Shown: positions 8,996 to 17,700 of the stretch, one piece after another
Layout: every line of letters starts with the position of its first letter
Position numbering within the stretch: position 1 is the first letter of the stretch
Assembly (NCBI RefSeq): GCF_049446075.1
Contig: NZ_JBMSEB010000001.1
Coordinates: forward strand, 1,612,001 to 1,676,000
Direction of reading: 5' to 3'
Source: Humibacter sp049446075
GTDB lineage: Bacteria > Actinomycetota > Actinomycetes > Actinomycetales > Microbacteriaceae
Length of the DNA: 64,000 nt
Position numbers and translations under genes: made by a program
The notes under the pieces: generated by a model
Told to the model about the DNA's origin: nothing
The model's database searches: none
What the model saw: the letters and a program-made list of their open reading frames with translations, nothing else

Positions 8996-10056
8996 GATGC
9001 TTCCTTCGCTCGGGTGCGAGACAGATAACGATCCACCTGGTCGGATGTCACCGACAGCGGCGCTTCGCCACGACGCACGCGCTGCTCCCAGTCCACGGTG
9101 AAGGCGATGGCCTCGTTCACGCGAAGCCTCGGGCGCCATCCCAGTTCGGAGCGAGACTTCGCCGAGTCGACCATGAGCAGCCCAGCTTCGTGCGGTCCGC
9201 CGTCGTCCTCGTCGATCCACGAAGCGCCATCGTCCCACAGCCGGGCGGCCTCGTCGGCCAGAGCGCCCACCGTCCAGCCGTCCTCGGCCGCTGGGCCGAA
9301 GTTCCACGCCGAATCGTGCCGCCGGCCGTCGAGGTGCTCCGCCAGCGTCAGATAGCCGCTGAGCGGCTCGAGAACGTGCTGCCAGGGTCGCGTCGCCCTC
9401 GGCCGGCGCAGTCGCGCGGGGCGGTTCTGCGCGAAACCGGAGATGAGCTCGGGGATGAGTGCGTCCGGCGTGGCATCCCCTCCCCCGATGACGTTTCCCG
9501 CGCGAGCGGATGCCACGGCGAATCCGGCCCGCGGAAACGACACCGCGAACGAGTGGGTGGCGAGCTCCGCCGCCGCCTTGCTCGCGCTGTACGGATCGTC
9601 GCCGCCGAGGTGGTCGATCTCGCGATATCCCCAAGGCCACTCGTTGTTGCGGTACACCTTGTCGGTGGTCACGACCACAACGCGCTCCACCGACTCGGCG
9701 TCGCGCGCCGCCTGGAGCACCGAAAGGGTGCCGTCGACGTTCACCGAGAACGTCTCCCTAGGGGTCAGATACGACTCGCGCACGATGGACTGCGCGGCAA
9801 GGTGCAGAACGATATCCGCTCCGGACTGCCTCACCGCCGCTCCCAGCGCGTCGCCGTCGCGGATGTCGCCGCGTGCGTCGCTCTCCAGGAGATCGGCTAC
9901 TCCAGCACGGTGATAGAGGAAATCCTGCGGGGTCTCCATCGCGTACCCGTGGATACGCGCACCCATCCGGTGAAGCAGAACACACAGCCACGCGCCCTTG
10001 AAGCCGGTATGGCCGGTGATGAAAACAGAGCGCTCTGCCCAGTACGCTGTGTCCAT
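8992..10056 (-). CDS. rfbG: CDP-glucose 4,6-dehydratase
   Basis: The 354-residue short-chain dehydrogenase/reductase family protein carries the NAD-binding loop G-H-T-G-F-K-G-A-W-L, characteristic of RfbG, and the Y-S-A-S-K catalytic tyrosine-lysine pair at the end of D-D-P-Y-S-A-S-K. It converts CDP-glucose, made by the cytidylyltransferase at 11472-12257, to CDP-4-keto-6-deoxyglucose. Upstream in-frame ATGs at about 10074 and 10083 are possible, but the ATG at 10056 places the Rossmann strand at the normal distance. It is divergent from the aminotransferase gene with only 52 bases between the starts, and overlaps the downstream gene by 4 bases. Confidence 0.92.
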   Translation of the reverse strand: MDTAYWAERSVFITGHTGFKGAWLCVLLHRMGARIHGYAMETPQDFLYHRAGVADLLESDARGDIRDGDALGAAVRQSGADIVLHLAAQSIVRESYLTPRETFSVNVDGTLSVLQAARDAESVERVVVVTTDKVYRNNEWPWGYREIDHLGGDDPYSASKAAAELATHSFAVSFPRAGFAVASARAGNVIGGGDATPDALIPELISGFAQNRPARLRRPRATRPWQHVLEPLSGYLTLAEHLDGRRHDSAWNFGPAAEDGWTVGALADEAARLWDDGASWIDEDDGGPHEAGLLMVDSAKSRSELGWRPRLRVNEAIAFTVDWEQRVRRGEAPLSVTSDQVDRYLSRTRAKEAS

Positions 10057-10108
10057 AGTCACACCGTAGGCCATAGCTGTCATACCGACACCGGCCAGGG
10101 GGTATGCA

Positions 10109-11470
10109 GTGAACGCACAAGGCGACGACATCCCGAACCGTTTCGCCCGATCGGCCGAGTTGCAGCGACGCCTGCACGAACTCGTGCCGGGCGGCGCGCA
10201 CACGAACGCGCGCGGATCCGACCAGTATCCGGAAGACCTCGCTCCCGTGATCGTGCGCGGCGAGGGCGCCCGTGTGCTCGACGCGGACGGCAATTGGTTC
10301 GTCGAGTACGGCATGGGCCTGAAGGCGGTGACCCTCGGGCACGGCTATGCGCCGGTCGTCGACGCCGTGTGCCGGGCCGCAGCAGACGGCGTCAACTTCT
10401 CCAGGCCGACGGTGCTGGAGGTCGAGGCCGCCGAGCGGTTCCTGACGATGGTGCCGACGGCCGACATGGTGAAGTTCGCCAAGAACGGCTCGGATGTCAC
10501 GACAGCGGCCGTGAAGCTGGCGCGCGCCGCCACCGGGCGCGACCTGGTCGCCGTCTGCCGTACGCAGCCGTTCTTCTCCGTCGACGACTGGTTCATGGGC
10601 GTGAGCGCCATGCCCGCGGGCGTTCCAAGGGCCGTGAGCGACCTGACGGTCAGCTTCGCGTACAACGACCTCGAGTCGTTGGAGGCCGTGGTGGCCGCGC
10701 ATCCGGGTCAGATCGCGGCCGTCGTCATGGAGGCGGCCACGGGCACGGTCGAGCCCGCGCCCGGCTTCCTCGAGGGTGTGCGCGAACTGGCTGACCGAGA
10801 CGGCTTCGTTCTGGTCTTCGACGAGATGATCTCGGGCATGCGCTGGTCGTCGGCAGGCGCCCAGTCGGTGTACGGCGTCACGCCCGACCTCTCCACCTGG
10901 GGCAAGGCGCTGGGCAACGGCTTCAGCGTTTCGGCCCTGGCCGGCAAGCGCGAGCTCATGGAGCTCGGCGGCCTGAACACGGATGCTTCGCGCGTCTTCC
11001 TGCTCTCCAACACGCACGGGGCGGAGACGACGGGTCTCGCCGCATACCTGGCGGTCGCCGAGGCATATGAGGAACGAGACATCGTCGGGATCATGGAGTC
11101 CCAGGGCGAGAAGCTGCGGGCAGGTCTGCTCGAGGCCGTCGCCGAAGCCGGCGTCGCCGATCACATCGCAATCCTCGGCAGGCCCTCGGCACTCGTCTTC
11201 GGCACGAAAGACCACGAGGGCAAGCCTTCGCAAGCGTTCCGCACGCTGTTCATCCAGGAGCTGCTCCGACACGGCGTGCTCGCGCAGTCCCTCGTGATCT
11301 CTGCTGCGCACACCGACGACGATCTCGAGACGACGATCACGGCGGTGCGAGAGGCATCCGCGGTCTACGCCCGCGCGATCGAGGCCTGCACCACCGACGG
11401 GTATCTGCGCGGCAGGCCAGTGGCTCCTGCCATCAGAGAGTTCGCCGCGCCGCGGCGGCTGGGGGTTTGA
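10109..11470 (+). CDS. PLP-dependent class III aminotransferase, glutamate-1-semialdehyde mutase-like
   Basis: The 453-residue protein starts at GTG 10109 with A-G-G-G-G-G about 7 bases upstream. It has the fold-type I class III signatures: the PLP-contacting aspartate in V-F-D-E-M-I-S-G-M-R and the Schiff-base lysine in S-T-W-G-K-A-L-G-N-G. Overall it resembles glutamate-1-semialdehyde 2,1-aminomutase, but haem genes are absent here. It lies 1 base upstream of the CDP-glucose synthase gene, so it more likely aminates a keto sugar or a sugar side chain, or makes an amino-acid-derived substituent. Direct amination of CDP-4-keto-6-deoxyglucose is one hypothesis. Confidence 0.85.
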   Translation: MNAQGDDIPNRFARSAELQRRLHELVPGGAHTNARGSDQYPEDLAPVIVRGEGARVLDADGNWFVEYGMGLKAVTLGHGYAPVVDAVCRAAADGVNFSRPTVLEVEAAERFLTMVPTADMVKFAKNGSDVTTAAVKLARAATGRDLVAVCRTQPFFSVDDWFMGVSAMPAGVPRAVSDLTVSFAYNDLESLEAVVAAHPGQIAAVVMEAATGTVEPAPGFLEGVRELADRDGFVLVFDEMISGMRWSSAGAQSVYGVTPDLSTWGKALGNGFSVSALAGKRELMELGGLNTDASRVFLLSNTHGAETTGLAAYLAVAEAYEERDIVGIMESQGEKLRAGLLEAVAEAGVADHIAILGRPSALVFGTKDHEGKPSQAFRTLFIQELLRHGVLAQSLVISAAHTDDDLETTITAVREASAVYARAIEACTTDGYLRGRPVAPAIREFAAPRRLGV

Positions 11471-11471
11471 C

Positions 11472-12257
11472 ATGAAGGTCGTTCTGTTCTGCGGCGGCAT
11501 GGGAATGCGCATCCGCGCCGACAACCAGTCGGCGCCCAAACCCATGACGCCGATCGGCGACCGGCCCATCCTGTGGCACATCATGAGGTACTACGCCTAC
11601 TTCGGGCACACGGAGTTCATCCTGTGCCTCGGCTACGGCGCGAGCGTCATCAAGGACTACTTCCTCAACTACCGCGAGACGGCCTCCAACGACTTCGTGC
11701 TGGCGAACGGCGGCCAAGACGTCACGATGCTCGAGTCCGACATCTCGGACTGGAAGATCACGTTCGTCGACACGGGCCTCACCACGGCCATCGGCGAGCG
11801 CCTGCGACGGGTGCGCAAGTACCTCGGCGACGATGAGGTCTTCCTCGCCAACTACGGCGACGGCGTCTCCGACGTGGACATGAACGGCCTGATCGAGGCC
11901 CTTCCCGGCGACCACGTTGGCAGCCTCCTGGCCGTACCACCCCAGGACTCCTTCCACGTCGTCGGTCTCGACGGCGACGGCGGCATGACCGGCATCGTGC
12001 CGGTCGGCACCATGAACATGTGGATCAACGGCGGCTTCTTCGTGTTGCGGCAGGGCATCTTCGACTACATCGACGAGGGTCAAGACCTCGTGATGGACGG
12101 CTGCATCAGGGCAGCAGCAGACGGCAGGTTCAGCGCCAATCGTTACGAGGGCTTCTGGGCCTGCATGGACACACTGAAGGAACGCGCGTACCTCGAAGAA
12201 CTGCACGCCACGGGCACCGCCCCATGGGAGCTGTGGCGGCAGAGGGAACGGGCATGA
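11472..12257 (+). CDS. rfbF: Glucose-1-phosphate cytidylyltransferase
   Basis: The 261-residue nucleotidyltransferase begins M-K-V-V-L-F-C-G-G-M-G-M-R, the GGxGxR nucleotide loop, followed by K-P-M-T-P-I-G, P-I-L-W-H-I-M and the RfbF-type segment L-G-Y-G-A-S-V-I-K-D-Y-F-L-N-Y. The metal-binding Y-G-D-G-V-S-D is present. It makes CDP-glucose from CTP and glucose-1-phosphate, feeding the dehydratase encoded at 8992-10056. The start lies 1 base after the aminotransferase stop, so the two are surely co-transcribed. Confidence 0.93.
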   Translation: MKVVLFCGGMGMRIRADNQSAPKPMTPIGDRPILWHIMRYYAYFGHTEFILCLGYGASVIKDYFLNYRETASNDFVLANGGQDVTMLESDISDWKITFVDTGLTTAIGERLRRVRKYLGDDEVFLANYGDGVSDVDMNGLIEALPGDHVGSLLAVPPQDSFHVVGLDGDGGMTGIVPVGTMNMWINGGFFVLRQGIFDYIDEGQDLVMDGCIRAAADGRFSANRYEGFWACMDTLKERAYLEELHATGTAPWELWRQRERA

Positions 12258-12282
12258 ACCCGGCCCCGCTGTCGGGGCACCG

Positions 12283-13479
12283 ATGATGCAAGCGGCGGCA
12301 GGCTCGAAGACGCGCCTCGGCATCTGGGGCGTGTTCGGCCGTGGGAACTTCGGCAACGAGGCCACGCTCACCGCGTTCCTCGAGCGGCTCGACGCCGACG
12401 TGTACGAGCCGGTGCTGTTCTGCGAGGATCCCGCCGTGGCATCCGCGCTGCACGGCATCCCGGCGACGAGCCTCGGCCGTCCCGTCGAAGGCAGAGCCAG
12501 GTCGGGCCTGCATCGCGTGCTTTCGGCCGGGCTCAACCGGCTGCACCTGTTGCGCGGGGCGATCTCCGCCGCGCGATCAGTCGACGTCGTCGTCGTCGCG
12601 GGTACTGGCGGACTCGAGCGTTACGGCTCGGGAGCCTTCGGCACCCCGTTCGAGATCTGGGCGCTCGCCAAGGGCAGCAGCCTGATGCGCCGCCCCTTCG
12701 TGCTGCTGGACATCGGCGTCGAGGTGCTCCCCCGACGTCTCGCGCGCTTCTTCGTGCGGGGCGCGGGAAGTGCGGCGAGCTATCGCTCCTATCGCGACGC
12801 TGTCGCCAGGTCGAGCATGGTCGTGAACGGACTGCACAAGGCGGCCTCCGACGCAGTGGTCACCGATCTCGCGTTCGGGCTGGAGCCCGCACGCTCTGCC
12901 GCGGCCGAACATCCGACGGTCGCCCTGGGCGTCATGGACTACTGGGGCCGCGACAGTTCGCATGAGACCAGCGAGGCCGTGCACAAGCGCTACGCGGCGC
13001 AGCTCACGGCTCTCACGCGCGAGTTCCAGAGCCGCGGCTATCAGGTGCGGCTCATCGGGGGCGACGACGGCGATCTCGAGTTCGCGCACGTGCTGTCCGC
13101 CGGTCTCGCCGACGGCACCCCCGTGGTGGAGGCCCGCAGCCCCGATGAACTCGTTGCCGAGATGTCGTCTGCGCACGTGGTCGTCGCGTCGCGCTACCAC
13201 ACGCTCATCATGGCCCTGTTGGCCGGCACACCCTCCCTCTCGATCGGGTACGCGGACAAGCACCGCGCGATCCTCGACCAGCTCGGACTGCCTGGGCAGC
13301 ACCGCGACATCGAGAGCTTCGACGCCCACGAAGTGGCGGACGCCGCGACCGCGCTGGCCGCCGAGCGCACGACATGGACCGAACGGATCGACGCGGCGAT
13401 CGACGCCGCTCGTGAACGGCTCGACCAGGAGTGGGATCAGGTCGCCCGGGTCCTGACGCCGAGCAGGAAGGCACGATGA
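12283..13479 (+). CDS. Polysaccharide pyruvyltransferase-family protein
   Basis: The 398-residue protein has the N-terminal G-I-W-G-V-F-G-R-G-N-F-G-N-E loop and the C-terminal S-R-Y-H-T-L-I-M-A-L-L-A-G-T-P-S motif typical of the PS_pyruv_trans family, which moves pyruvate from phosphoenolpyruvate to form ketals on sugars. Members also occur as sugar-modifying proteins of other activity, so the reaction is likely but not certain. Two ATG codons (12283 and 12286) are adjacent. The 3' end overlaps the start of the deacetylase gene by 4 bases (ATGA). Confidence 0.8.
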   Translation: MMQAAAGSKTRLGIWGVFGRGNFGNEATLTAFLERLDADVYEPVLFCEDPAVASALHGIPATSLGRPVEGRARSGLHRVLSAGLNRLHLLRGAISAARSVDVVVVAGTGGLERYGSGAFGTPFEIWALAKGSSLMRRPFVLLDIGVEVLPRRLARFFVRGAGSAASYRSYRDAVARSSMVVNGLHKAASDAVVTDLAFGLEPARSAAAEHPTVALGVMDYWGRDSSHETSEAVHKRYAAQLTALTREFQSRGYQVRLIGGDDGDLEFAHVLSAGLADGTPVVEARSPDELVAEMSSAHVVVASRYHTLIMALLAGTPSLSIGYADKHRAILDQLGLPGQHRDIESFDAHEVADAATALAAERTTWTERIDAAIDAARERLDQEWDQVARVLTPSRKAR

Positions 13480-14114
13480 CCACCCTCACGCTTCCCTCCG
13501 GTCCCCTCGTCGTGCTCGCCGTCGGGGCGCATCCTGACGACATCGAGATCGGATGCGGCGGCACGCTTCTCGAGCTGGCCAGCCGACGCGAGGTCGACCT
13601 CCGCACCCTCGTTCTCACAGGCGTGCCCGAACGTCAGGCCGAGGCGGAAAGGGCGGCAGACGCATTCGGCGCCTCGCAGCCCCCGGTCTTCGCTGGTCTG
13701 CCGGATGCGAGGCTCCCTGAGCACTGGGGGGCGGTGAAGGATGCCGTGCACGCCTTCCGTGACGCCAGCCCGCGCCCAGACCTGGTCTTCGTGCCGCGCA
13801 GCGACGACGCCCACCAGGACCACCGACTGCTTGGCACCATGGCGCCGACGGTCTGGCGCGGTCCGCTCGTGCTGCAGTACGAGATCCCCAAGTGGGACGG
13901 CGATCTCGGACGGCCGAACCTCTACGTGCCGCTGCCCAAGCGGATCGCGAGGCGGAAGGTGGAACTGCTCCATTCGAGCTTCCCCTCGCAGCACGACCGG
14001 GATTGGTGGGACGATGAGTTCTTCCTGAGCATCATGCGGCTGCGGGGCGCCGAGACGCAGAGCAGGTACGCCGAGGCGTTCTTCGCCTCCAAGCTGACCA
14101 TTTCGATGGAGTGA
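13476..14114 (+). CDS. PIG-L family zinc deacetylase
   Basis: The 212-residue protein opens with V-G-A-H-P-D-D-I-E-I-G-C-G-G, the zinc-binding AHPDD motif of the LmbE/PIG-L family, and has the later D-A-H-Q-D-H-R segment that supplies the third ligand. The ATG at 13476 overlaps the preceding stop and has G-G-A-A-G upstream. Family enzymes remove acetyl groups from N-acetylglucosaminyl or similar sugars. Here it probably deacetylates an amino sugar of the repeat unit or its lipid-linked precursor. Confidence 0.88.
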   Translation: MTTLTLPSGPLVVLAVGAHPDDIEIGCGGTLLELASRREVDLRTLVLTGVPERQAEAERAADAFGASQPPVFAGLPDARLPEHWGAVKDAVHAFRDASPRPDLVFVPRSDDAHQDHRLLGTMAPTVWRGPLVLQYEIPKWDGDLGRPNLYVPLPKRIARRKVELLHSSFPSQHDRDWWDDEFFLSIMRLRGAETQSRYAEAFFASKLTISME

Positions 14115-14116
14115 CG

Positions 14117-15067
14117 ATGACACGGCTGACGTTCGGCGTTCCGGTCTACAACGGCGAGCGCTACCTCCCGGCGGCGCTCGAGTCGTTGCAGAGCCAGACG
14201 CTCTCGGACATCCGCATCGTCATCTCGGACAACGGCTCGACGGATGCCACGCAGGACATCTGCCGCACGGCAGCATCGCACGACGACCGCATCAGCTACC
14301 ACCGCTACGACGACAACCGGGGCGGCATCTGGAACTACCAGAACGTGATGGCACTCTGCGACACCGAGCTCTTCAGTTGGATGGCGGCAGACGACATCAA
14401 GCTCCCCGAGTTCACCGCCGCGACGATCGCCGCGCTCGACGACGGCGGCCCGGGAACCGTGTTCGCCTGTCCCCGGACCAGGCTCATCAACGGCGAGGGC
14501 GTGATCTACGAAGATCTCGACGACGTCGACCTGCGCATGGACGCCGCCACGGCGCACGAGCGCGTGCGCAACATGCTGCGGGCGCAGGCGTCGCATCCCA
14601 TGTACGGGGTGATCAGGATGTCTGCACTGCGGAAGACCCGCGGCATCCGCTCGGTGCTCGGCGACGACATGGTGCTGCTCGTCGAGCTGCTGTGCGCAGG
14701 CAAGATGGCCACCGCCAAGGAGCAGGCGTTCCTTCAGCGCCGGCACGATGCGCAGGTGTCTGTTCAGGGCGCCGCAGCTTCATCGTGGTTCGCACCCGGC
14801 CAGCGGGGGGACCGGTCGTTCGCGGAGACCCGTACGAACATCGAGATGTACCGCGGGGTCGCCCACAGCGAACTCCCGTTCTCTGAGAAAGTACGCACCT
14901 GGTCGGTGCTCGGCCCGTCGTGGGTGTTCCCACGCTGGCGAGCGATGGCTCGTGACGTGGCGAACGCGGTGGGTATGAGCCCGGGAGCCGGCCGATTGCG
15001 GGCTCAACAGGCGGCGCAGGCCGCCGCCGCGACCAGGTCTGGCGAGGGTGGTTCCGGGGCGGAGTGA
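14117..15067 (+). CDS. Family 2 glycosyltransferase
   Basis: The protein has 316 residues. The ATG at 14117 has G-G-A-G at 14108-14111 with a 5-base gap; a GTG at 14111 overlapping the preceding stop is the alternative. The GT-A domain shows T-F-G-V-P-V-Y-N-G-E-R-Y, I-S-D-N-G-S-T-D and the metal-binding S-W-M-A-A-D-D. It is the last gene of the run that begins at 10109, and the tail after about residue 290 is low-complexity alanine/glutamine. It is an inverting transferase; the donor is unknown. Confidence 0.9.
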   Translation: MTRLTFGVPVYNGERYLPAALESLQSQTLSDIRIVISDNGSTDATQDICRTAASHDDRISYHRYDDNRGGIWNYQNVMALCDTELFSWMAADDIKLPEFTAATIAALDDGGPGTVFACPRTRLINGEGVIYEDLDDVDLRMDAATAHERVRNMLRAQASHPMYGVIRMSALRKTRGIRSVLGDDMVLLVELLCAGKMATAKEQAFLQRRHDAQVSVQGAAASSWFAPGQRGDRSFAETRTNIEMYRGVAHSELPFSEKVRTWSVLGPSWVFPRWRAMARDVANAVGMSPGAGRLRAQQAAQAAAATRSGEGGSGAE

Positions 15068-15192
15068 CGCCGCCTGGCTCTTTCCGAGTGCAGTCAGCGA
15101 GCCGGAAGCTGCGGGCATGCTGAGTACAGCCCTGGGTGCAGCGCAGGATCTGCGCAAGATCCGCCCAAGACCTCCCTTCGGCTGGGAAGGGA

Positions 15193-15237
15193 TACTCGCC
15201 GCTGAAGCATGCGGCGAGTAACATGAGCGTCGCTCAT
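15193..15237. promoter_or_regulatory. Two adjacent inverted repeats between operons
   Basis: A perfect 10-base inverted repeat (TACTCGCCGC at 15193-15202 and its complement at 15211-15220, 8-base loop) is followed by a second perfect one (ATGAGCG at 15223-15229, one central T, CGCTCAT at 15231-15237). They lie in the 270-base gap between the genes ending at 15067 and starting at 15338. No T-run follows, so they could be an operator or attenuator for the downstream gene, or a T-less terminator. Confidence 0.45.
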
Positions 15238-15337
15238 TCTGCGCAGGCGAATGGGTACGCGAGTACCGCCCGACAACGACAGCCCGCCGCCGTGTCGTGC
15301 ACGCTCCTCGTGGGAATTCTCGAGGAAACGAGACACC

Positions 15338-16681
15338 ATGGCAGCATCCAGCCTCGGCCAGGTGAGCGTCATCTGTGCACCGCCCAATGGGCGTAACCCC
15401 GGGATGACGTCGGTCGACCTAGCTTTCGAGAAGGTCGCGCACGCGGCCGGCGCAACGCAGGTGACGTACTGGCGGCTGTGGGACGTCAGTGAGTGGAGCG
15501 AGTTCCGCGGAGCCGGCGACCTCGTAGCATCCTCGTCGTACCGCGACCCCGACTCCCTCATCGCATACCAGTCGATTCGCGGACGGCTGGACGAGGCGTT
15601 CAGCGCAGACCGCATCGTGTTCTGGGGCGACTTCATGCACATGGCGGTGTACCAGCGCCACATGGCCGACGTGCTCGCGAGGCGAATCGGAGTCTGCTCG
15701 CGGGAAGAGGCAGACGAGCTCGTGGCGCGCACGCTGATGCTGCGCGACGCCGATGAAGGCACGCTCGGTCGCGTCTTCTCCTACGGCAGCACGCTGGGCA
15801 TGAACACCGCTGCCGACTACGCGGGACGATACGGGCACGACCTCGACCGGTTCATGGCGGCGGCGCGCGATGTGTGGATGCGCGATCCGTACTCCGCCCA
15901 GGTCGTCAGAACGATCAGGGGGCCGGAGCGCGGGGCCGCGCAGGCACTGGATGCCGCATTCCTGCTTCACGACGGCACCCACCGCGGCGGAAAGGGACTC
16001 GGCGTCTTCATCGGCCGCTCGCAGGTGCGCCCGGAGGTCGTCGCATTGTTCGGCAAGCGGCTGGCCCAGCGCTTGGGCGCACGCGCCCGCTGGATCCCGT
16101 GGGGCGGGTCCCCCGCGTTCTGGCCCGTCGATTCCCGCCGCCGGTTCCGCGCCTCCTGGCCGGCCCTCGAGCACGAGAACGACGAGCCATCGCGCATCGA
16201 TCTGCTCGGCACATCGCTCCGGTCTCTGCGCGGCGTCCCCAAAGAGCCGAGAAGGCCCGTCGACGCCGCCGAGTTGATTTACGGGCTCGGCGACCTGGAC
16301 TTCGTTCTCACTGACACTTACCACCTCGCGATCAACGCGTGGGCGCAGGGCACTCCGACGATCTGCCTCGTCGACGGCGGGGGTGTCGACTGGAGCGTCA
16401 ACTCGGGCGAGCCGAACATGCGGCGCGACAAGCGAGTCGACCTCTACTCCCAGCTCGAGGCGTTGGGCCTGATCGTGGATCTGGCCAAGCTCGGGCGCCG
16501 TATACCTCAGGAAGTGGACAGGCTGGCTGAGCTGCTGGCTCAGCCCGAGTCCCTCGCCGTCACGGCGGGCCGCATCGAGGCGCAGCGACGGCAGAGCATG
16601 GATGCCGTGCTGGCCGCACTGGGGCAGGCGCTTCCCAAGCCGCCTCGGCGCCAAGGCCAACTGCAACTCGGCCTCGGCTGA
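15338..16681 (+). CDS. Polysaccharide pyruvyltransferase-like protein
   Basis: The 447-residue protein starts at ATG 15338 with GAGGA about 11 bases upstream; the open frame extends further 5' but into apparent regulatory sequence. It carries a family-like C-terminal region (D-F-V-L-T-D-T-Y-H-L-A-I-N-A-W-A-Q-G-T-P-T), equivalent to the R-Y-H-x-A motif of pyruvyltransferases, with threonine replacing the arginine. It is a single-gene unit ending 56 bases from the convergent esterase gene. The enzymatic role is less certain than for the paralogue at 12283. Confidence 0.65.
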   Translation: MAASSLGQVSVICAPPNGRNPGMTSVDLAFEKVAHAAGATQVTYWRLWDVSEWSEFRGAGDLVASSSYRDPDSLIAYQSIRGRLDEAFSADRIVFWGDFMHMAVYQRHMADVLARRIGVCSREEADELVARTLMLRDADEGTLGRVFSYGSTLGMNTAADYAGRYGHDLDRFMAAARDVWMRDPYSAQVVRTIRGPERGAAQALDAAFLLHDGTHRGGKGLGVFIGRSQVRPEVVALFGKRLAQRLGARARWIPWGGSPAFWPVDSRRRFRASWPALEHENDEPSRIDLLGTSLRSLRGVPKEPRRPVDAAELIYGLGDLDFVLTDTYHLAINAWAQGTPTICLVDGGGVDWSVNSGEPNMRRDKRVDLYSQLEALGLIVDLAKLGRRIPQEVDRLAELLAQPESLAVTAGRIEAQRRQSMDAVLAALGQALPKPPRRQGQLQLGLG

Positions 16682-16737
16682 CCGAAGGGCCGTGCAGACC
16701 ACGTGCCCGGGTAAGGTGCCCTGGCCAGGTGTGCAGG

Positions 16738-17700
16738 TCAGGTGTGCAGAGCGTCGGCGACGAGCTCTGCGATGTCCGCCGGCCAGCCGTGGCCAGCACC
16801 GAGGAGTGTGCGCAGTTGCACTGACGCTCCTGCGCGGCATCCGCCGTACGAGGTGACGCGTACGCCATCGGACGGCTGCGTCGTCGTCGCCTGCGCGTTG
16901 CAACCGTCGAGTGCGGCCCAGCGCTGGGCGGCGGCCGGCGCCGACAGCACTGTGGTTCCACCTCCGATGCCCGCGAAAGGGCCGCCATCGTAAGGGATGG
17001 AGTCATCTGCCGTGCCGTGCACCTGCAGGACCGAGGCCGGCCTGCTCGGCGAACATGAGCTCGCGACCGACACAGGTAGCGGGCCCGCCACCGGGACGAT
17101 GAGGTCGACGACGTCGGCCATCCGGCAGCCGAGAAGATCGACCATGAGCGCGCCGTTGGAGAAGCCGACCGCGGCCACGCGCTCCCGGTCGACGGGAAGC
17201 ATCCCTTCGATGCGTTCCACGGCCGCGCGAGCGAAGGCGACGTCGTCGATTCCGGCGACTTCGGCCGGCGTGTGCCCGGCGCCCTCGTTCCACGTGTTCT
17301 GGTAGCCCTGCAGGAAGGCGACGATGAAGCCGCGCTGGTCGCCGACGTGCTCGAAGTCCGTGGCGGATGCCGTGCCCTCTGCCGTGTCTCCAGCGCCGTG
17401 GAACACGAGCACGAGGGGCAGCGCACCGGAATGCGCCGGCGCGTGCACGAGCATCGAGCGTTCGCGCCCGCCCACCTGCATGGTCACTTCGCGGTCGACG
17501 GGGCCGGTCGAGGCGGAGCTCGCCGGCGCGGAGCTCGACCCAGACGCGGCGTGCGTCTGCGGCGAGGACGGGGCACCGCCCTGTGGCGGACGGGCGGCGA
17601 AGACGACCGCGACCGTGCCTGCTACCAGGACGGCGGCCGCCACGACGACGGCGACCGCCACGAGGCGACGCCTGGGTCGTCGGCCGCCTTCAGACGCCAT
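16738..17700 (-). CDS. Secreted esterase of the PHB-depolymerase-like family (LpqC type)
   Basis: The 320-residue protein has a basic N-terminus and one hydrophobic segment (about residues 12-35), then a serine/proline-rich linker and an alpha/beta hydrolase domain. The oxyanion region is V-F-H-G-A-G-D, the nucleophile elbow G-F-S-N-G, the acid D in H-G-T-A-D-D-S-I-P and the histidine in G-A-G-H-G-W-P, so the triad looks complete. It is the last gene of the minus-strand operon, and its start overlaps the ATP-grasp stop by 11 bases. It likely acts outside the cell on an ester, possibly a feruloyl/acyl-type group on the polymer. Confidence 0.85.
   Translation of the reverse strand: MASEGGRRPRRRLVAVAVVVAAAVLVAGTVAVVFAARPPQGGAPSSPQTHAASGSSSAPASSASTGPVDREVTMQVGGRERSMLVHAPAHSGALPLVLVFHGAGDTAEGTASATDFEHVGDQRGFIVAFLQGYQNTWNEGAGHTPAEVAGIDDVAFARAAVERIEGMLPVDRERVAAVGFSNGALMVDLLGCRMADVVDLIVPVAGPLPVSVASSCSPSRPASVLQVHGTADDSIPYDGGPFAGIGGGTTVLSAPAAAQRWAALDGCNAQATTTQPSDGVRVTSYGGCRAGASVQLRTLLGAGHGWPADIAELVADALHT

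Noticed and set aside
10109..11470. hemL (haem synthesis) as the name for the class III aminotransferase
   Set aside because: The active-site pattern fits the wider family, but the context is sugar nucleotide synthesis with no haem genes, so the symbol would mislead.
9190..11584. Large plus (534 codons) and minus (608 codons) frames over the CDP-sugar genes
   Set aside because: Shadows of the dehydratase, aminotransferase and cytidylyltransferase genes.
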